From NCBI GenBank assembly GCA_038373865.1, contig JAXGGA010002035.1, forward strand, positions 1 through 64,000: a DNA stretch of 64,000 bases, read 5' to 3'. The stretch's first letter is position 1. Each line of letters starts with the position of its first letter. The notes under the pieces are model-generated. The model saw only the letters and a list, made by a program, of their open reading frames with translations. It did not search any database and was not told where the DNA came from. The position numbers and the translations under genes were made by a program. Positions 49,911 through 62,417 of this stretch are shown here, one piece after another. The DNA comes from Uloborus plumipes (taxonomy: Eukaryota > Arthropoda > Arachnida > Araneae > Uloboridae).

Positions 49911-52900
49911 GTAAAAGTATTTTTGCATTAAGAGTTGAGTTTGAAACTATTGAACTACATTTTTTAATACTCCGATATTTTGCATTAATATTTTTTAAAT
50001 GTTGAATACTTAGTGGACTTATCTCTTTCATGGTTGATTGTAGCGGTTATAATCGACTATTTGAGATTATTCAGGAACTTTAGAAATTATTGTGCTAACT
50101 TTTTTAATTCCCAATTACGTATTAACTAGGGAAATTGGTTCCATAGGCAATCGACAACACTCAGTAAGCGGGGCAAGCGTGTGGAAAAACATTTAAAAAA
50201 AAGGCTTGATTGATATTCAAATAAGAAAATTCTTGCCGTAAAATCTCTCCAACTACAGCTTTCCATCGACAAGCGCAGGATATCTATATATTAAAAAAAT
50301 TTTTTTTTAATGTGATGCAATCAACTTTTTCATGTTTACTTTCGAGGTTTTTAGCTCTTCATTCATCGGGTTTCGTTATTATAGAGATATCAATTACTTG
50401 TCTCAAACGCTCCCGGAGGAAATTCCACCTGTGCTGCTCCAAGTATTTTTTATCTTTGGTCTTTCTATTGTATTGAAGATTAAGACTTGGGCATCAATAT
50501 TTCCCTGCCTTAAACTCATCATAATACCATGTCTCAATTGAAATACACCTTGATAGTAGTAGTATCTTAATCTTTCATTTGCTGTATTATAAATCTTCTA
50601 ATCTTGGTAAAATCAAAATTACACCGTTTTATTGTGAAAAAAAAACTTGCAATTTACTGCACACACGTGTTTCGGGGTTACAGGGAACACTTCTTTCAAT
50701 GCAAAAGAAGTGTTCTTACGAATGAAAAGACATCCGACAGAAACGAAGAAAATTTCGTAGAATTAGAGTCCATTTCTGCGAGCGATTGAATTCTGTAAAA
50801 GCCTTTTCTTTACCAGTGTGGTATCAGTGCACGGAAAACAACTTCTGCTTTCTCAGAAACTCCACTCACTAACGAGGATCCTTCGATCGATCGCTCTACA
50901 AAGTTCGTCATTTACGACGATTCTACCCTCTCAGGATCAGTCTTTCTTTCACAAATCTCAAGAAAGTTTCGCCATTTTAAGGTAAAGTTGAATCAGATCT
51001 TTTCTCACTAAACCATTTCGTTAAAGATAGTGGAAATTCCTTGAGACTTGAGGATGGTTTTCTGAATGTGCGAGAATCGAACGAAATCAACAAACCAGCT
51101 TCAAGCCGATTTGTTGATTACGTGTAAAACAGTACATTAAAATGCAAACTAGTGCAGTAAACCCTCTTCAATCCGGACTCAATTAAACCGCATTTCGCTC
51201 AATCCGGCACTCACTTAGTTGTACACACTGCATAAATAAAATGTGAGTTAGGACAATATTGTATTTTGGTAGGGCGTATATTTAGCATGTTTGTGATGAA
51301 TTTTCGTAATTTTTTCTTGTACAGTTTAATTTTTCATTCTCTTGAATTCAAAATACAATTTAGTATTGTTCACAGTAGTTGTTGGATTGTTCCAATTTTC
51401 AGCTCCATTAGAACTTTTCCTTGTAAGTTTTGAATTTAAAAGCTTGAATAAAATTTTAGTTCTAGTAGGATCGATGGGAACTTTTGAGATCTCCTTTGTA
51501 ATGATACATTTAAGGTCTGTACTAATTTTAAAATCTATACAAATATTTCCCCTTTTTCGAATTCCTTTTTTTTCTCTAAATTTTGACTTTAACCTGGTGT
51601 AGAATTTTAGTTCCCTCGAGATCGACGAGGACTTTTGACATTTCCTCTACAATGTCTTTAAGATATGTACCAATTTCCAGCTCTGTGTGAATTTTTCAGA
51701 ATCTATTGCCAATTTTGACAGAGTTAATAATTCCTTTCACAAAGTCCCCTTGCAAGTTCGGGTGACTTCGGGACAGTGTGGCTGTTTGATTAAAACTTGT
51801 GGGCAAAGAGCACGGTCCCAATACAGCACCATAACCAGGGCCTGATTACCCAAAAGGCTCGGGAAGCTTGAGCTTCCCCTCAGAGATTTCAAAGGGCTCA
51901 AAAATGACAGGAAAACTGCTTAAAAACCCCAGTTTCCGCATTTTAATTCGATTTTAAAGATAATTTGTTCAATATAGTTTGGCGTAACTGTGTTACTATG
52001 GATTTTTATGCTAATTTTGCAAAGTGATAAATCTTTTTCTATGACAAACCACCCTTATTTGATGAGAATTATAGTGCAAGCATATAGGCGAAAGTTTAAT
52101 CTGAATTTTGTTGCGCCACTTTAGGAATAATCTTTGTAGCATTAGTAAGTTTTGTTTAAACGTAAAACAGTTTTCCGAAAATTTTCTTTAAACGAAAAGT
52201 GGAGGGCCCCTACAAGAGACTGAGCTTACTCTAACTTCAGAGGTTAATCGGCCCCTGACCATAACTTTTAATTTTACTATCAGGAGCAAGTAAAAAATCT
52301 TTTAAAACGTCACGTACAATTTAGAACTCAAGAAATTATAAAAATGAATTTTAAATGTCAGGTTTTGACAAGAACAATACCCATCGCTTCAGGTTTTGCA
52401 GTTTAATATTTTAGCTATTAACCTAACTTTTTTAATCTGCATTAACTACTTCAAATACCTTTTGTTTATTTGTTTGGGTGAACTTATGCTGTACGATCTC
52501 CAACTTTTATTCTATCGCTCCATTACAGAAACAATAAACCACCAATCTATTTATCGATGAGTTTCCCCGGAAACAAATTATCTTCATAAATGATGACAGC
52601 ATAGCTTAAAACTGAAAAATCTTGAAGTACCTGTTATTGCACTCTTAAGTTGGAACTTTTTATTGATTTTCATTGTTTATTTCTTCAAAAAAGTCTTCTT
52701 TATTGGTATCGGCAGTACAGCTCTCTGATGAGACTTGAATGAAAAAGTCAGCAGTAAGGTTTTAGTTGGCTACCCGTAGATATCTACGTGTTATCATTTG
52801 CGTCTCAGTCGTTATTTCATTTTTAGTAAGTCAAAATGGTGATTAAGGGAGAGGTGATTTAGCGCTTTGTGGTTGCCCTCCCTTAGTTACCGCATTTAAT

Positions 52901-55900
52901 ACCATGAGATTTTTCTGTGGAGTACAGGAAACCGTGTTTATATCCCCTCTATATATTTTACGAATTGAAAACTTGGATCCTTGCAGCAATTGCTTCTGTG
53001 ACTGCGTATATGCTGTAGCAAGTATGGTAGGAGTTAAAGTAAAGGTGTCGTATCGTCGTCAGGCAGAGATACCATAGAATATGTAGAGAATAATTAAGAT
53101 ACATTTAAAAAAATGTTTTTAAAATATTTTTATTCTTAGAAATATAAACGTTTTAAATCCCACTATTTCTTTTAAATCACCCAGTATATCTATCTCCTTA
53201 ATATCAAATATGCAAAAATTGAATGTGCAATCTTTTTTTTTCTTCATAATTTAGCTGCGACAACTTTTCTGCACGTAAATTAAAAAAAAAATATTTAGTT
53301 AATATTTTGCACATTTAATGCGCATTTGAATGTATATTTTAATGATTTCTATTTGAATTATTCCAGCCTCTATTTATCATCTTATTTCTTTCTGAACTGT
53401 TTTCTAGATCTTTTGAGCTCGTCGTCATTTACTTCGAGACATTCATTGATCTCATTCCTCTATCGTTCGTCCTCGGCTTCTACGTTTCGCTGGTTATTGG
53501 AAGATGGTGGAATCAATACGATGCTATTCCATGGCCCGACAGGTAAGATGCATTCAGCGACAATCAAACTACACTCATGTCCATTAATTAAGGATAATGC
53601 AAGTTCAGCCAAATAAAGAGTCAGAAGCAAAACAAATATCACTTATTTGTAAAGCCTATTTATTAAAAAAAAAAGATAAATAGCAAAAAGGATGCCACAT
53701 TTTTGATATTATCAAGTAAAATTGCGATTTTTACTCCCTGGAGTAAATTGCAAAAAATATCATTTTCACAAAAATCAATGTTACGCGGTTATTATGAAAG
53801 CTAATACATAGTGTGTTTTCCAAACGACAAAATACAGTCTGTGCAACACCTAGGCAGGCAGCTGTGTCCTGGAACTCAGGATAATTCCTCCCCAAACGAG
53901 CAATCCTGATGCACCATAACGGTGTCGTTCAACGATGTTTTCTTGGTGGTAACGGGTACCTGGCTCTCTCCAAAGGAAAATCCGCTAATAATCTGATTGA
54001 AAACTTAACCTAGACTAGTCAGAAAACATCACACAGGTTCAGTGTTGCGGTGTCCATAATGCATGCTCTCTACTCCAGGCTAAGCGAAGGCGACAGTGAC
54101 TTACACTAAGTGGGACACATCTGACAGACTTATGGGCATACAGTCCAATCTGCCTTAACCGTCTGCCTTGAAACTGTCGTCCCAGTAGCTGATGAGAGCT
54201 GACAAGATACGTCTGATGCTGTACCCCGTCTGCTTCATTTGGCAGAAACTGCCAAATATCGGTTCTCATTCGGTGTTGTCACTCGAGGACGACCTCTGCA
54301 AGAATGTCTACTCACGTTACCATCGTCTTGGAAGCGTTGCCAAAGCCTGGAGATGACACTCTGGTAGATTCCAAGTTCCTCGGAAACCTGATGTTGAGTG
54401 CGCCCACATTCCAAGCGGCCGATAATTCTACCGCGTAAAAAGTCATCAGAATGCTTCCTTCATTACTACGCTTCTAGAGTACCTAAAGGTTTGTAAAAAG
54501 CGTGCGAACACTTTCACTTCATTGCCAGCATTCCTTATATATCACTCTCTTCCACTCTCGTCATTGTGACGCACAATTGGTGTCATCCAGTTGCTTCCTG
54601 TAATTTGCATATTAATCGTGAAGATGTGTATAGCCATTTTACGGTTGATTTATTCATTTTAGAGTTTGATTTCCTGGTGATTCTGAATTATCCTTAATTT
54701 ATGGACATGAGTGTAAAAGAGTGGAAGCGTGAGGGAATTGTCTACCGATTTTAGTCGATCTCCGCCTTTTTCTCTTCTTTAATTTTATTGAATAACTTGT
54801 ACAAAAATTTGAGTCTTCTAAACACACTTTGTATTTCAAGGAGATTTGGGAATTTGTACTGGTGTTGGTGTTTCAAGTAGGAATTATTGAGAGTGTTTCC
54901 ATTTGTGAAAAGTTGATTCAGTTAATCTGATTTTTTCCGCATACATTCAAGTGATGACCTATAACCAGTGTCACCACTTTGACATATTGCACAATAGCCT
55001 GAGTTGGGTGAATTGATAAGACTGTTGCTCCGTGAAGGAATTTCGGAAGATTTGTCCGTAGTTAGCATAGAGTCACTAGTGACATTAGATGAGTGATATT
55101 ATTTCACTATTTTTAACCATGAATATGTTATTGAAGTCTTTCAAATTACGTCCTCCCTTCAGGCTTTGCTATATGATAGCTGCCTACGTGCATGGATCTG
55201 ACGACCGGAGTCGTATGATTCGGAGGACGCTTGGAAGATACTTGATCCTGATGCAAGCCTTGACATGTCAGTCTGTCAGTACATCTGTCAAGAAGAGATT
55301 CCCTTCTACGCAGCATCTTGTTGCTTCAGGTGAGCACAAATTCTTCTTGTAAAGACTGTGTAAGGTTTGTGTGTGAAAAGTTTTCATCCGGCAAACGGTG
55401 GGAGACTGGTTAATGAGCTAGTTAAATTTTAAAACTAGCTATCTTGACTGTCTTTTTGAAAAACAAAATTGCTTCACGACAAGTTAAGATTTTTACTTTT
55501 CTTCTAACTTTTCATCTTATCAGAATATAAGCACCAGCGAGACGCTAACTAATAGTGTTTCAGTTACTACTGATAATATTTAAAACTGCTAAATCAGCTT
55601 TATTTAGCCACCAATACCATTGTTTTTAACTTTTTAAAATATACTTCTAGAATTGTTTGTGGTTCAACCCCCCCCCCCTTCCTCCTTTTATGCTGAAAAA
55701 TATTCTATTTTAATTGCTTTTTTATTTAATAAAATAATAGAACGAAAATATTTTGAAAAAGGCTGTGGCATATGCAAAAATTTTAAAAACCGATTCTCTT
55801 CCTCTAAAAGTCTATTAATGAGATATCGCTTCACTTTGTTAGGAATTATGACAAAGGAAGAACGCACCGTATACGAGAACTTGGACGCTCCTTATGGCAA

Positions 55901-58900
55901 ATGGTGGCTTCCAGCTATATGGTTCAGCGCATTGATCATGCGGGCCAAAAAAGAAGGAAGAATAAAAGATTCCATTCTGGAAGATGGCTTACTTAGGGTA
56001 CGTATATTATTGAAATGAATATTTTCCTACAATCAGTGCTGCACGAAGGAATTCTGTTGTGTACCACCAACACGAGAAAAAGGTAAAGATCTAGTTTCTG
56101 TTGAAGTGGATCCGTTTATCAGGTTTTCTGAATGTCCACTTCTTTTCTCGCAGCTTTATATGTCACGTTATAAATTAAACTCTGATAATTTCTTGTCATA
56201 AATTTGTGATTATGTACTGTACAAAACATTTCGTTGGAATGCTAACCGAAGGAATCATTACTCTAGGAATTCTGTCTGTACAGAAGCGCTTGCGGTACTA
56301 TGTTCAGCTATGACTGGATAAGTGTTCCTCTTGTTTATACTCAGGTGAGCTTACATGTAGAGATTTCATTTTTATAAAGTTCTAGTGTTAGATGTTAGAA
56401 TGAAACTTAAATTTAAAGCATGAAATCTTCTTAAAAAATTTTAAATATGCTTCAAAAACATTTCTTTAAAAAACAGTTAAAAAACATACACTTCAAAAAA
56501 TAAAACTGTCGTTTTTACAGTATAATACTGGCAAAGAGATTCCAGTTTAAAACTGTAAATTGCGCAATAATAAACTGTAAATTAGCAATTTTACAGTTTA
56601 TTACTGTAAAATTCGCAAATTTTTACAGTTTGTTACTATAAAATTAACTGTATTATTCTGTGAAGACAACATTTATTTTTTACAGTGTATGCTTTCATGT
56701 ACAACTAAATTTCCTACTTGTAATTAATAAACTGATTTCATTATCAAAAGTGATCTATTGGTAGAAAAAACACTTGCAATTTTACAACAAGAGATGTTTG
56801 ATCAATTCTATGTCGTTTTCAGATTTAAAATACCTACTTAACTGAAGGATACCAAACGACAATATGGTATGAAGCGGATAAACGTGTGCTTTCCACTGTC
56901 TGTTAGTGATTTTCAAACAAAATTGAATCTCATACTCATGCAATACAATTTATAATAGGATTTTTTTCTATGTCCTCTTTTCTGCTGACACACCCCATTT
57001 TTTAATTTATTGTTTCAGTCAATGGAGGAAGTCATTGTGTCAGTTGGCTAATCAAAATTTTGGGCTTCAAACGAAGTCACTGCCTCAAGGAGTTAAATCT
57101 ATATATTGTACGTTCACAAAAAAATAGCACTTCGCCCAGCCTCCTTCAACGCAGAGCTTAGTTTAGAGCTTAGAGCAGAACTGATTGGTGAACACATTCT
57201 CCCATTTGTAAATGAGGCAACCTTAATTTAGGCGTGAATTTAAATTTGCAATTAAGTCTTAGTATTTCTACGTTTCTTGATTAGTTTTTTTTCTGTTACT
57301 TTTATTATTGTCCAAGCTATAAAATCCTACTTTTACGACTAAATGAGTCGTTTAGAATTAAATCCGTTAACTCCATTTCTAAAATCTATAGTTCCGAAGG
57401 CGGGGCTACGGATCTAAAAGGGTTTTGACTTAAAACCCATACATTATGTTTATAGTCACATTTTGTTGAGATTTAGTGATTTTTGATCAATATATTTTTT
57501 AGTTAAAATTATTTTTTTATAAAAATGAGCGGGTTTTGATTTTGAATGATGCAAGTGCTAAAATCAAAAGCCTCCTCCCGAAAACAGTAAAGTAGAATTA
57601 TCTGTCACCGTGTGATGAAGGCGGAGCCGAGTGTCATCTACTGGTAAACAGACAATAGACGTAGTGATCATAACAAAAGGCAGCAAGGAAGAAAATTTTT
57701 TCAAAAGAACAATAATTTCCGATTCATTTACTCTCAACTTAAAGGTTACATTTTCCTGATTTTTCATTTTTTTGCCACTTCGATTCTTTATTTTTTTAAT
57801 TACTTTATAAGAATATGCTTCAAAAAACTTCATTGATGCATCACGTCATAAAATTGACGCGCTGTTAATAATTAATTGACGTCTTGTCCAAACGGGAATT
57901 TTGTGGCTAAATACAGAGCAAGGACGTTAGTCCCCATAAAATAAATAAAATCGAAGTTAAAGGTCTATTTATGTATCCAGAGTTTTTTTTTATGGTAAGT
58001 CAATTCGTTTTTTATGCATTTTGCTCGCATTCATTATCAACACGATTTTTCTACATAGGTAGTCACTCTAGCGACTTACACGTATTCAGTGGCTTTGATG
58101 GTCGGTAGGCAATACTTGGATCCAGAAAAAGGATACACTAACCACCAAGTGGATCTTTATGTTCCTGTATTCACTCTGTTGCAGTTCTTCTTTTACTTAG
58201 GATGGTTAAAGGTAAAACTCAAATCCTTTACGTATGTTGCTATTTATATTTCTGATCTAATAATGAAGAAAAAAATATTTATGACTTAAATTGGTTTTAT
58301 TGTTTTTAAAAATATTGTGCTAGAAGACCGATGCACTATTACATGATTGCTGACCAATTTTTGAGGCATTTTGTCGATTCAGTTTCAAGTACTCAAAAAC
58401 GTGCATTTTAAAATCTCCAATTGCATCCTCTGGTGTCGAGACTAGTTGATCACTTGATTTATTTAAAATGCTTGTATATTAAAGAATCTCTTTGGATGAT
58501 TAGCCAATGATGTACGAGGCTTGAGCTATCAACGGTGTTTTGACTGGTCAGCAACTCCTTTGTTTGAGGCGATACACTGGAACTGGCATTGTCGTGATGA
58601 AGAAAGATATGCCTCATTTTCTTTTTTTTTTCAACTTATGCGATGTCTTCTAGCAAACAAGTGGTCAGGTACCATTCAGAATAGACAGTCCGGTATTCCT
58701 ATAACGCCACTATTACCACGTTACCCATTATTGCGAAGGAAGAAGCAACCATTTGCTTCTGTCTGTTTCTCCCACGAATTTTTGCTGAATTTATTCATCT
58801 TGGATGACAAAATACAGTTAATTACTGTTTTATTTTCATTTTGATATGCATATATTCATTATTCATGACCTGTATAGATATTATACATTGATTTTGATGC

Positions 58901-60879
58901 ACTTTAAATATCTTTTTTTTTATCATTTCCTTGCACTAGTTGATATGAGCCGTCTTTTAAGTTTGTCCCAGATTCTGAAGGATTCAACGCGAGCAATTTA
59001 TTTTCGACCAAATGTTTACGTAATATCTTATTAATAGTTGCCATACTAATGCCCAAAGATGCCTCAATCTCACGGCATGTCACACGAAGATCATGCTTTA
59101 CCAGTCCACTAGTAATATCAATATTTTCTGGCAGAGCTACCGATTTTTTACGACTTTCATGAAGAGTGTCCTGGAGTTATAGTTTGAACTAATTACGCTA
59201 CCGTTGAACTTAAAAATATTCCAGAAATTAAAAAAACTATGAAAGATTATGTATTTTATAATGATTATAAAGTATTTTTCTACTGTTCGTTCTACAGGTT
59301 GCAGAACAAATATTCAATCCTTATGGTGAAGATGATGATGATTTTGAGTTGAATTGGTGTTTGGACAGGAATTGCCAGGTAAATGTTGCGCAGAACTTCT
59401 TCTATTTGGACATTGAATAATAGAGGGGGAATTATTCCCATCTCTTTAGATGTTCATAACAGCCATAAGTTATATAATCTCGAGCGCGTTATTTCTAGTT
59501 AGTATCAAAAAAGTAACATATTAAAATTAAAAATTTGTTCGTTTGAAACTCGTACCTGGTTCTACATAAGCCATTGCTTTCTACCATTTATGAACTTAGC
59601 TGGTTCTTTTAAATGTTCTTGTATATAGACATTTCTCTATAAGTTGCTAATAATAATAAATTCTTGACAGAGAGCAGCAAAAGTAATTTTCAGAATATAA
59701 CAAACAGTTGTGTAAAAATAATTTAATGTACTAATCTGAGTACACAAATAATACATTTTACTTTTGTTTAAGTTAATGAGAAATAGTACAGATGAGATGA
59801 ACTTGCATCAAGAAAAATTCTTTTTTGTCCCAAAAAGTTATCATATATGATTGCTGCTTGATTCTACTTTAAACTCTCTAAAAATTAGAATTAACTTTGG
59901 ATCCTACTTGATACCATGCCACTATATAATTCTCATCAGTTAAATAATTGTTTAAATATGAAAAAGAGAGGGTGGGTCAAACCTCCCTAGTCTCCTCCTA
60001 TGCTACTGTAACCGCACTTCAACAATATTTCTGCTTCCAGTAAACTCAGCTCTTTTCTCTAAAAACAGCTCATTTTTTAGGTTGTGTATTTAATTGTGGA
60101 TCACTGCCATACGAAACATCCAAAGTTGCGGAAGGATAAATTCTGGGATGAAATGCTTCCTCATCTACCACAAACAAAAATTACTGCTAAATATGACAAG
60201 AATCCTCAATTAGGATCTGCTTTTAATATGGAGTAAGTAGTTTTCCTTTTTCGGATGCCACAATGTTTGGAAAAACATACTTTTCTCTACCTTACAACAC
60301 CTTTCAGCGATAAGTCTTAGGTGGCCTTGCTTAGAGGTCGACGTGGTGCATTGCGCCAGGGAAAATCCTGCACTAAGCGTCAACCTCCAAGGCCCCTTAC
60401 TCACATTGATCAAAAGCCGGTTCCGTTCCTTTCGGGCACTTTAACACTAAACCATGTGTTGATACGCGGGACCCTGGAATAAAGTATTTATTTATTAACT
60501 AGTGGATATGACCGGCGTCGCGCTGGTTAAAATGCAACATGCAAAATCCAAGAAGGTATTTTTTCGTAACGACAATGAAGTAGATAAGTCTTAAATTGAT
60601 AATTCATTGTTAATCGTAATCTTTGTTGGAAAATGCCCCTATTTAAATGTGTTAAATTTTATCCATTTGTATCCTTAAAGGCTTATCTCTATTACTCTAT
60701 CTATTTAAAATTGAAATAAAATGGCCATTTTGATACAAAAAAATTAAATTTTGAGCTTTTGGATTTTTTTTATACTTCAAAACTCCGACTATGTGAATTC
60801 CAGTCCATCAAAGAATCTCTGTGCCAAGTTTGATGAAAATCCGACGATAACTGTCGATTTGTATAAGGAACAAACAAAC

Positions 60880-60918
<39 letters not shown>

Positions 60919-62417
60919 TTTATTTTAACCTTAACAGTCACAACTATTTACTCTGGGAGGGGTGTAAACGGATGTTGTGAATGAAGGGGGAAAAGGAAAT
61001 TCTAAAATAAATACGAACAAGAAAATACATAGAGTTCGAAAGCTAGAAAGTGTGATTGGAATACTAACATGGGTGGTACCTCCTTGTGATTCAAACCAAA
61101 AAATAAATCTTGAATTTACTATTACGTTCGAAATTCAGTTTTCCCAACTTGAAAGGCTTTATTTCTCTCTGATTTCAGTAAAGCAATTGAACTTAAAACA
61201 GATTTATAACTTTTTTCCTTCAAAATTTCTAACTTCATCAAAGTTCCTGATTCTCTACCCTTCACACCTCCCCGAATTTTCTGCCTCTTTACCTCATTTA
61301 ATTTTCCCGTTATTCATTTATTTGTACATAATAATGTTAAGACTTTGTATTTTCCCCTTTTCTGCATATGTTGAATAACTAAATTAAAATAAATAGACAA
61401 ATAAATCATTGCGTTTCTATAAGTATTATGACTACTGTTTTTTTCTCTCCATAGTTTCAATCTTGCGTTTCTCCAAAAATTAACTTTTCCTTCTCATTTA
61501 TTTTCAGAGTCGATCCCGCCGATTCAGAGTTTTTGCCAATGGATACCTTGCTAGAGGAAGATAATGAAGCCAATGTATATTCTAGTGATTCTATAAAACA
61601 TGCAAATGGTGTACGGTATAGGCCTTCCTTTCTTATGAACATTCTAAACTCGAACTTCGGACAAAACAATCGAAAACGTTCCATGCAGAAGGGGGACAGC
61701 TTCAATTATAAAGGGCATGTAAACACTGCTTATGTCATGAACATGGAAAGATTCGCTCCACCGCGTGGAAGCATGCCCACCATAAGTAGAAAATCCAGCT
61801 TGGCAAGGAAATCTCCCGCGCACAGCCGTGCATCAAGTATATCTTTCACTCCTAGCAGCATCAGCAGGCATAGGCGTAAGTCGTATGATTTTCAACAGGC
61901 TGAAACAAACTGTGCAAATGGTCCTATTGCAGAGAATGAAAGCAATGGCATCATTTCGGCGATGGCTGCAGCGATGGCACCTGTTGTGGCCAATTTCGAG
62001 GGCCATGAAGATACTAACCCCATGGAAGCGGATACTGAGTATCAGAAGCCAGAGAGTTACATGCCAGCCATACCAGAAGAACCTTCCCGACCGGTATCTA
62101 TGGTTAGCACAGAGCCTGGGTGGGAAGAACAGAAAACTAAACAAATGGAGGGTGTCCAGAACTTGGTGGCAGAAGCCAGTAAAGTCCTGGAAGAGCTGAA
62201 CAGAGTGGTTGCTTCACAAGGTCACCATAAGGATTGCGCGTCGAAAAATTTCAAGTCTTGCTGTTCGTTTGAAATGAGTGATGCTTCTTCTGAGGAAGAC
62301 AATAAAAATTCAAATCCAACGCCCGTGGATGCGTCTGAAAACATTGGCAAAAGTTCTGCTGTCATTGAAATGGGAGAAATGGAGGAAGAGGAAGACTTTA
62401 CCTCTCATGATTCTTGA
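49732..62417 (+). CDS. Best: bestrophin anion channel, copy B (9 coding exons)
   Basis: Tandem paralogue of copy A with the same expected role. Coding exons are 49732-49910, 53408-53542, 55163-55329, 55843-55997, 56267-56344, 58059-58211, 59298-59378, 60081-60232 and 61508-62417. The spliced frame is open for 669 residues. Exons 1-8 match copy A base for base in length, and exon 9 is 6 bases longer. By my count 28 of about 367 core residues differ, mostly conservatively. I76, F80, F84, I205, R218 and the E300-D304 clasp are all kept. The tail is more divergent (roughly four fifths identical) but keeps the same motif order. No stop or frameshift is present, so both copies look functional. Introns 2 and 6 carry Tc1/mariner remnants. 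Confidence 0.97.
49911..53407 (+). other. bestrophin B intron 1, no internal gene
   Basis: 3.5 kb. It contains a CAGTAAACCCTCTTCAATCC segment at about 51153 that resembles a pogo-type terminus without a visible partner, and a repeat-like ttactgcacacacgtgtttc at about 50656. No reading frame in it resembles a known protein. Confidence 0.5.
53408..53542 (+). CDS. Best: bestrophin B coding exon 2 (pore neck)
   Basis: H64 to L and F97 to Y are the only changes from copy A. Neck residues are identical. The donor AG/GTAAGA is only about 28 bp from the end of a Tc1 insertion. Confidence 0.95.
53572..54713 (-). mobile_element. Tc1-type transposon in bestrophin B intron 2
   Basis: Inverted ends CACTCATGTCCATTAATTAA and, at the right, ttaatttatggaCATGAGTG are both flanked by TA (53570-53571 and 54714-54715). 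It is 1142 bp, shortened against full Tc1 elements, and its transposase reads opposite to the host gene. Confidence 0.93.
53870..54450 (-). pseudogene. Tc1-type transposase fragment, broken
   Basis: From the right the minus strand gives the HTH region [18 protein letters not shown], then [18 protein letters not shown] and the [10 protein letters not shown] linker. The next part, [19 protein letters not shown], lies in another frame, and [12 protein letters not shown] with [14 protein letters not shown] in a third. The catalytic half is largely missing or unreadable. The match to Tc1-family N-termini is clear and the copy is dead. Confidence 0.88.
55163..55329 (+). CDS. Best: bestrophin B coding exon 3
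   Basis: Two conservative changes from copy A (A to S, E to D in VHGSDDRSR). The acceptor cccttcAG is shared. Confidence 0.95.
55843..55997 (+). CDS. Best: bestrophin B coding exon 4 (aperture)
   Basis: Four conservative changes. The aperture isoleucine 205 in KDSIL is kept. Donor AGG/GTACGT as in copy A. Confidence 0.95.
56267..56344 (+). CDS. Best: bestrophin B coding exon 5
   Basis: Same 78-bp phase 0/0 exon as in copy A. F217 to Y and N226 to S are the only changes. Confidence 0.95.
56500..56690. repeat. ACTGTAAA/TTTACAGT repeat in intron 5
   Basis: At least nine copies of TTTACAGT or its complement alternate over about 190 bp, forming overlapping inverted repeats. Possibly a small MITE. 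Confidence 0.6.
57840..58058 (+). other. end of bestrophin B intron 5, nothing notable
   Basis: AT-rich intron sequence leading to the acceptor tacatAG. The frame at 57564-57833 on the minus strand is not recognisable as a gene. Confidence 0.4.
58059..58211 (+). CDS. Best: bestrophin B coding exon 6
   Basis: Changes A to E and Q to K in the loop LDPEKGY, and V to L in FFFYLGWLK. The membrane segments are otherwise identical to copy A. Confidence 0.95.
58505..59190 (-). pseudogene. mariner-type transposase remnant in intron 6
   Basis: On the minus strand an N-terminal HTH part ([22 protein letters not shown], shown here as two blocks [12 protein letters not shown] and [10 protein letters not shown]) is followed, after disrupted sequence, by [12 protein letters not shown] and TKELLTSQN. 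These match the mariner pattern HHDNAxxHTA with the second catalytic Asp. The region between is full of stops and AT-runs, and inverted ends were not found. This is an old, dead copy. Confidence 0.8.
59298..59378 (+). CDS. Best: bestrophin B coding exon 7 (Ca2+ clasp)
   Basis: Identical to copy A except V295 to [12 protein letters not shown] is intact, so Ca2+ gating is expected. Confidence 0.96.
60081..60232 (+). CDS. Best: bestrophin B coding exon 8
   Basis: Six changes, including F to C (VDHCHTKHP) and M to K (LRKDKFW). Donor GA/GTAAGT. Confidence 0.94.
60310..60500. repeat. GC-rich repeat-like island in intron 8
   Basis: A GC-rich stretch (ggcctccaaggcccc-type words) ending in gggaccctggaataaagtat and an ATTT tail contrasts with the AT-rich intron. 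It has a SINE-like layout but no Pol III boxes I could identify. Confidence 0.3.
60882..60920. repeat. (TA)n(GA)n microsatellite
   Basis: About nine TA units followed by about ten GA units. It is preceded by tgccaagtttgatgaaaatc, a phrase of non-LTR-element 3' ends, like the one next to the CAGA tract at 14.3 kb. Confidence 0.85.
61508..62417 (+). CDS. Best: bestrophin B coding exon 9 (C-terminal tail)
   Basis: Encodes residue 367 to 669. The block order is the same as in copy [88 protein letters not shown] and an acidic end [10 protein letters not shown]. Changes concentrate between these blocks, which marks the blocks as the constrained parts. Confidence 0.95.

Noticed and set aside
51153..51215. 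pogo-type element end CAGTAAACCCTCTTCAATCC
   Set aside because: Only one terminus was seen and no partner could be found, so it is mentioned in the intron 1 entry and not called as an element.
55653..55842. Upstream part of the 121-codon frame that runs into bestrophin B exon 4
   Set aside because: This is intron sequence read through. The acceptor TTAG before GAATTATG and the family alignment place the exon start at 55843.
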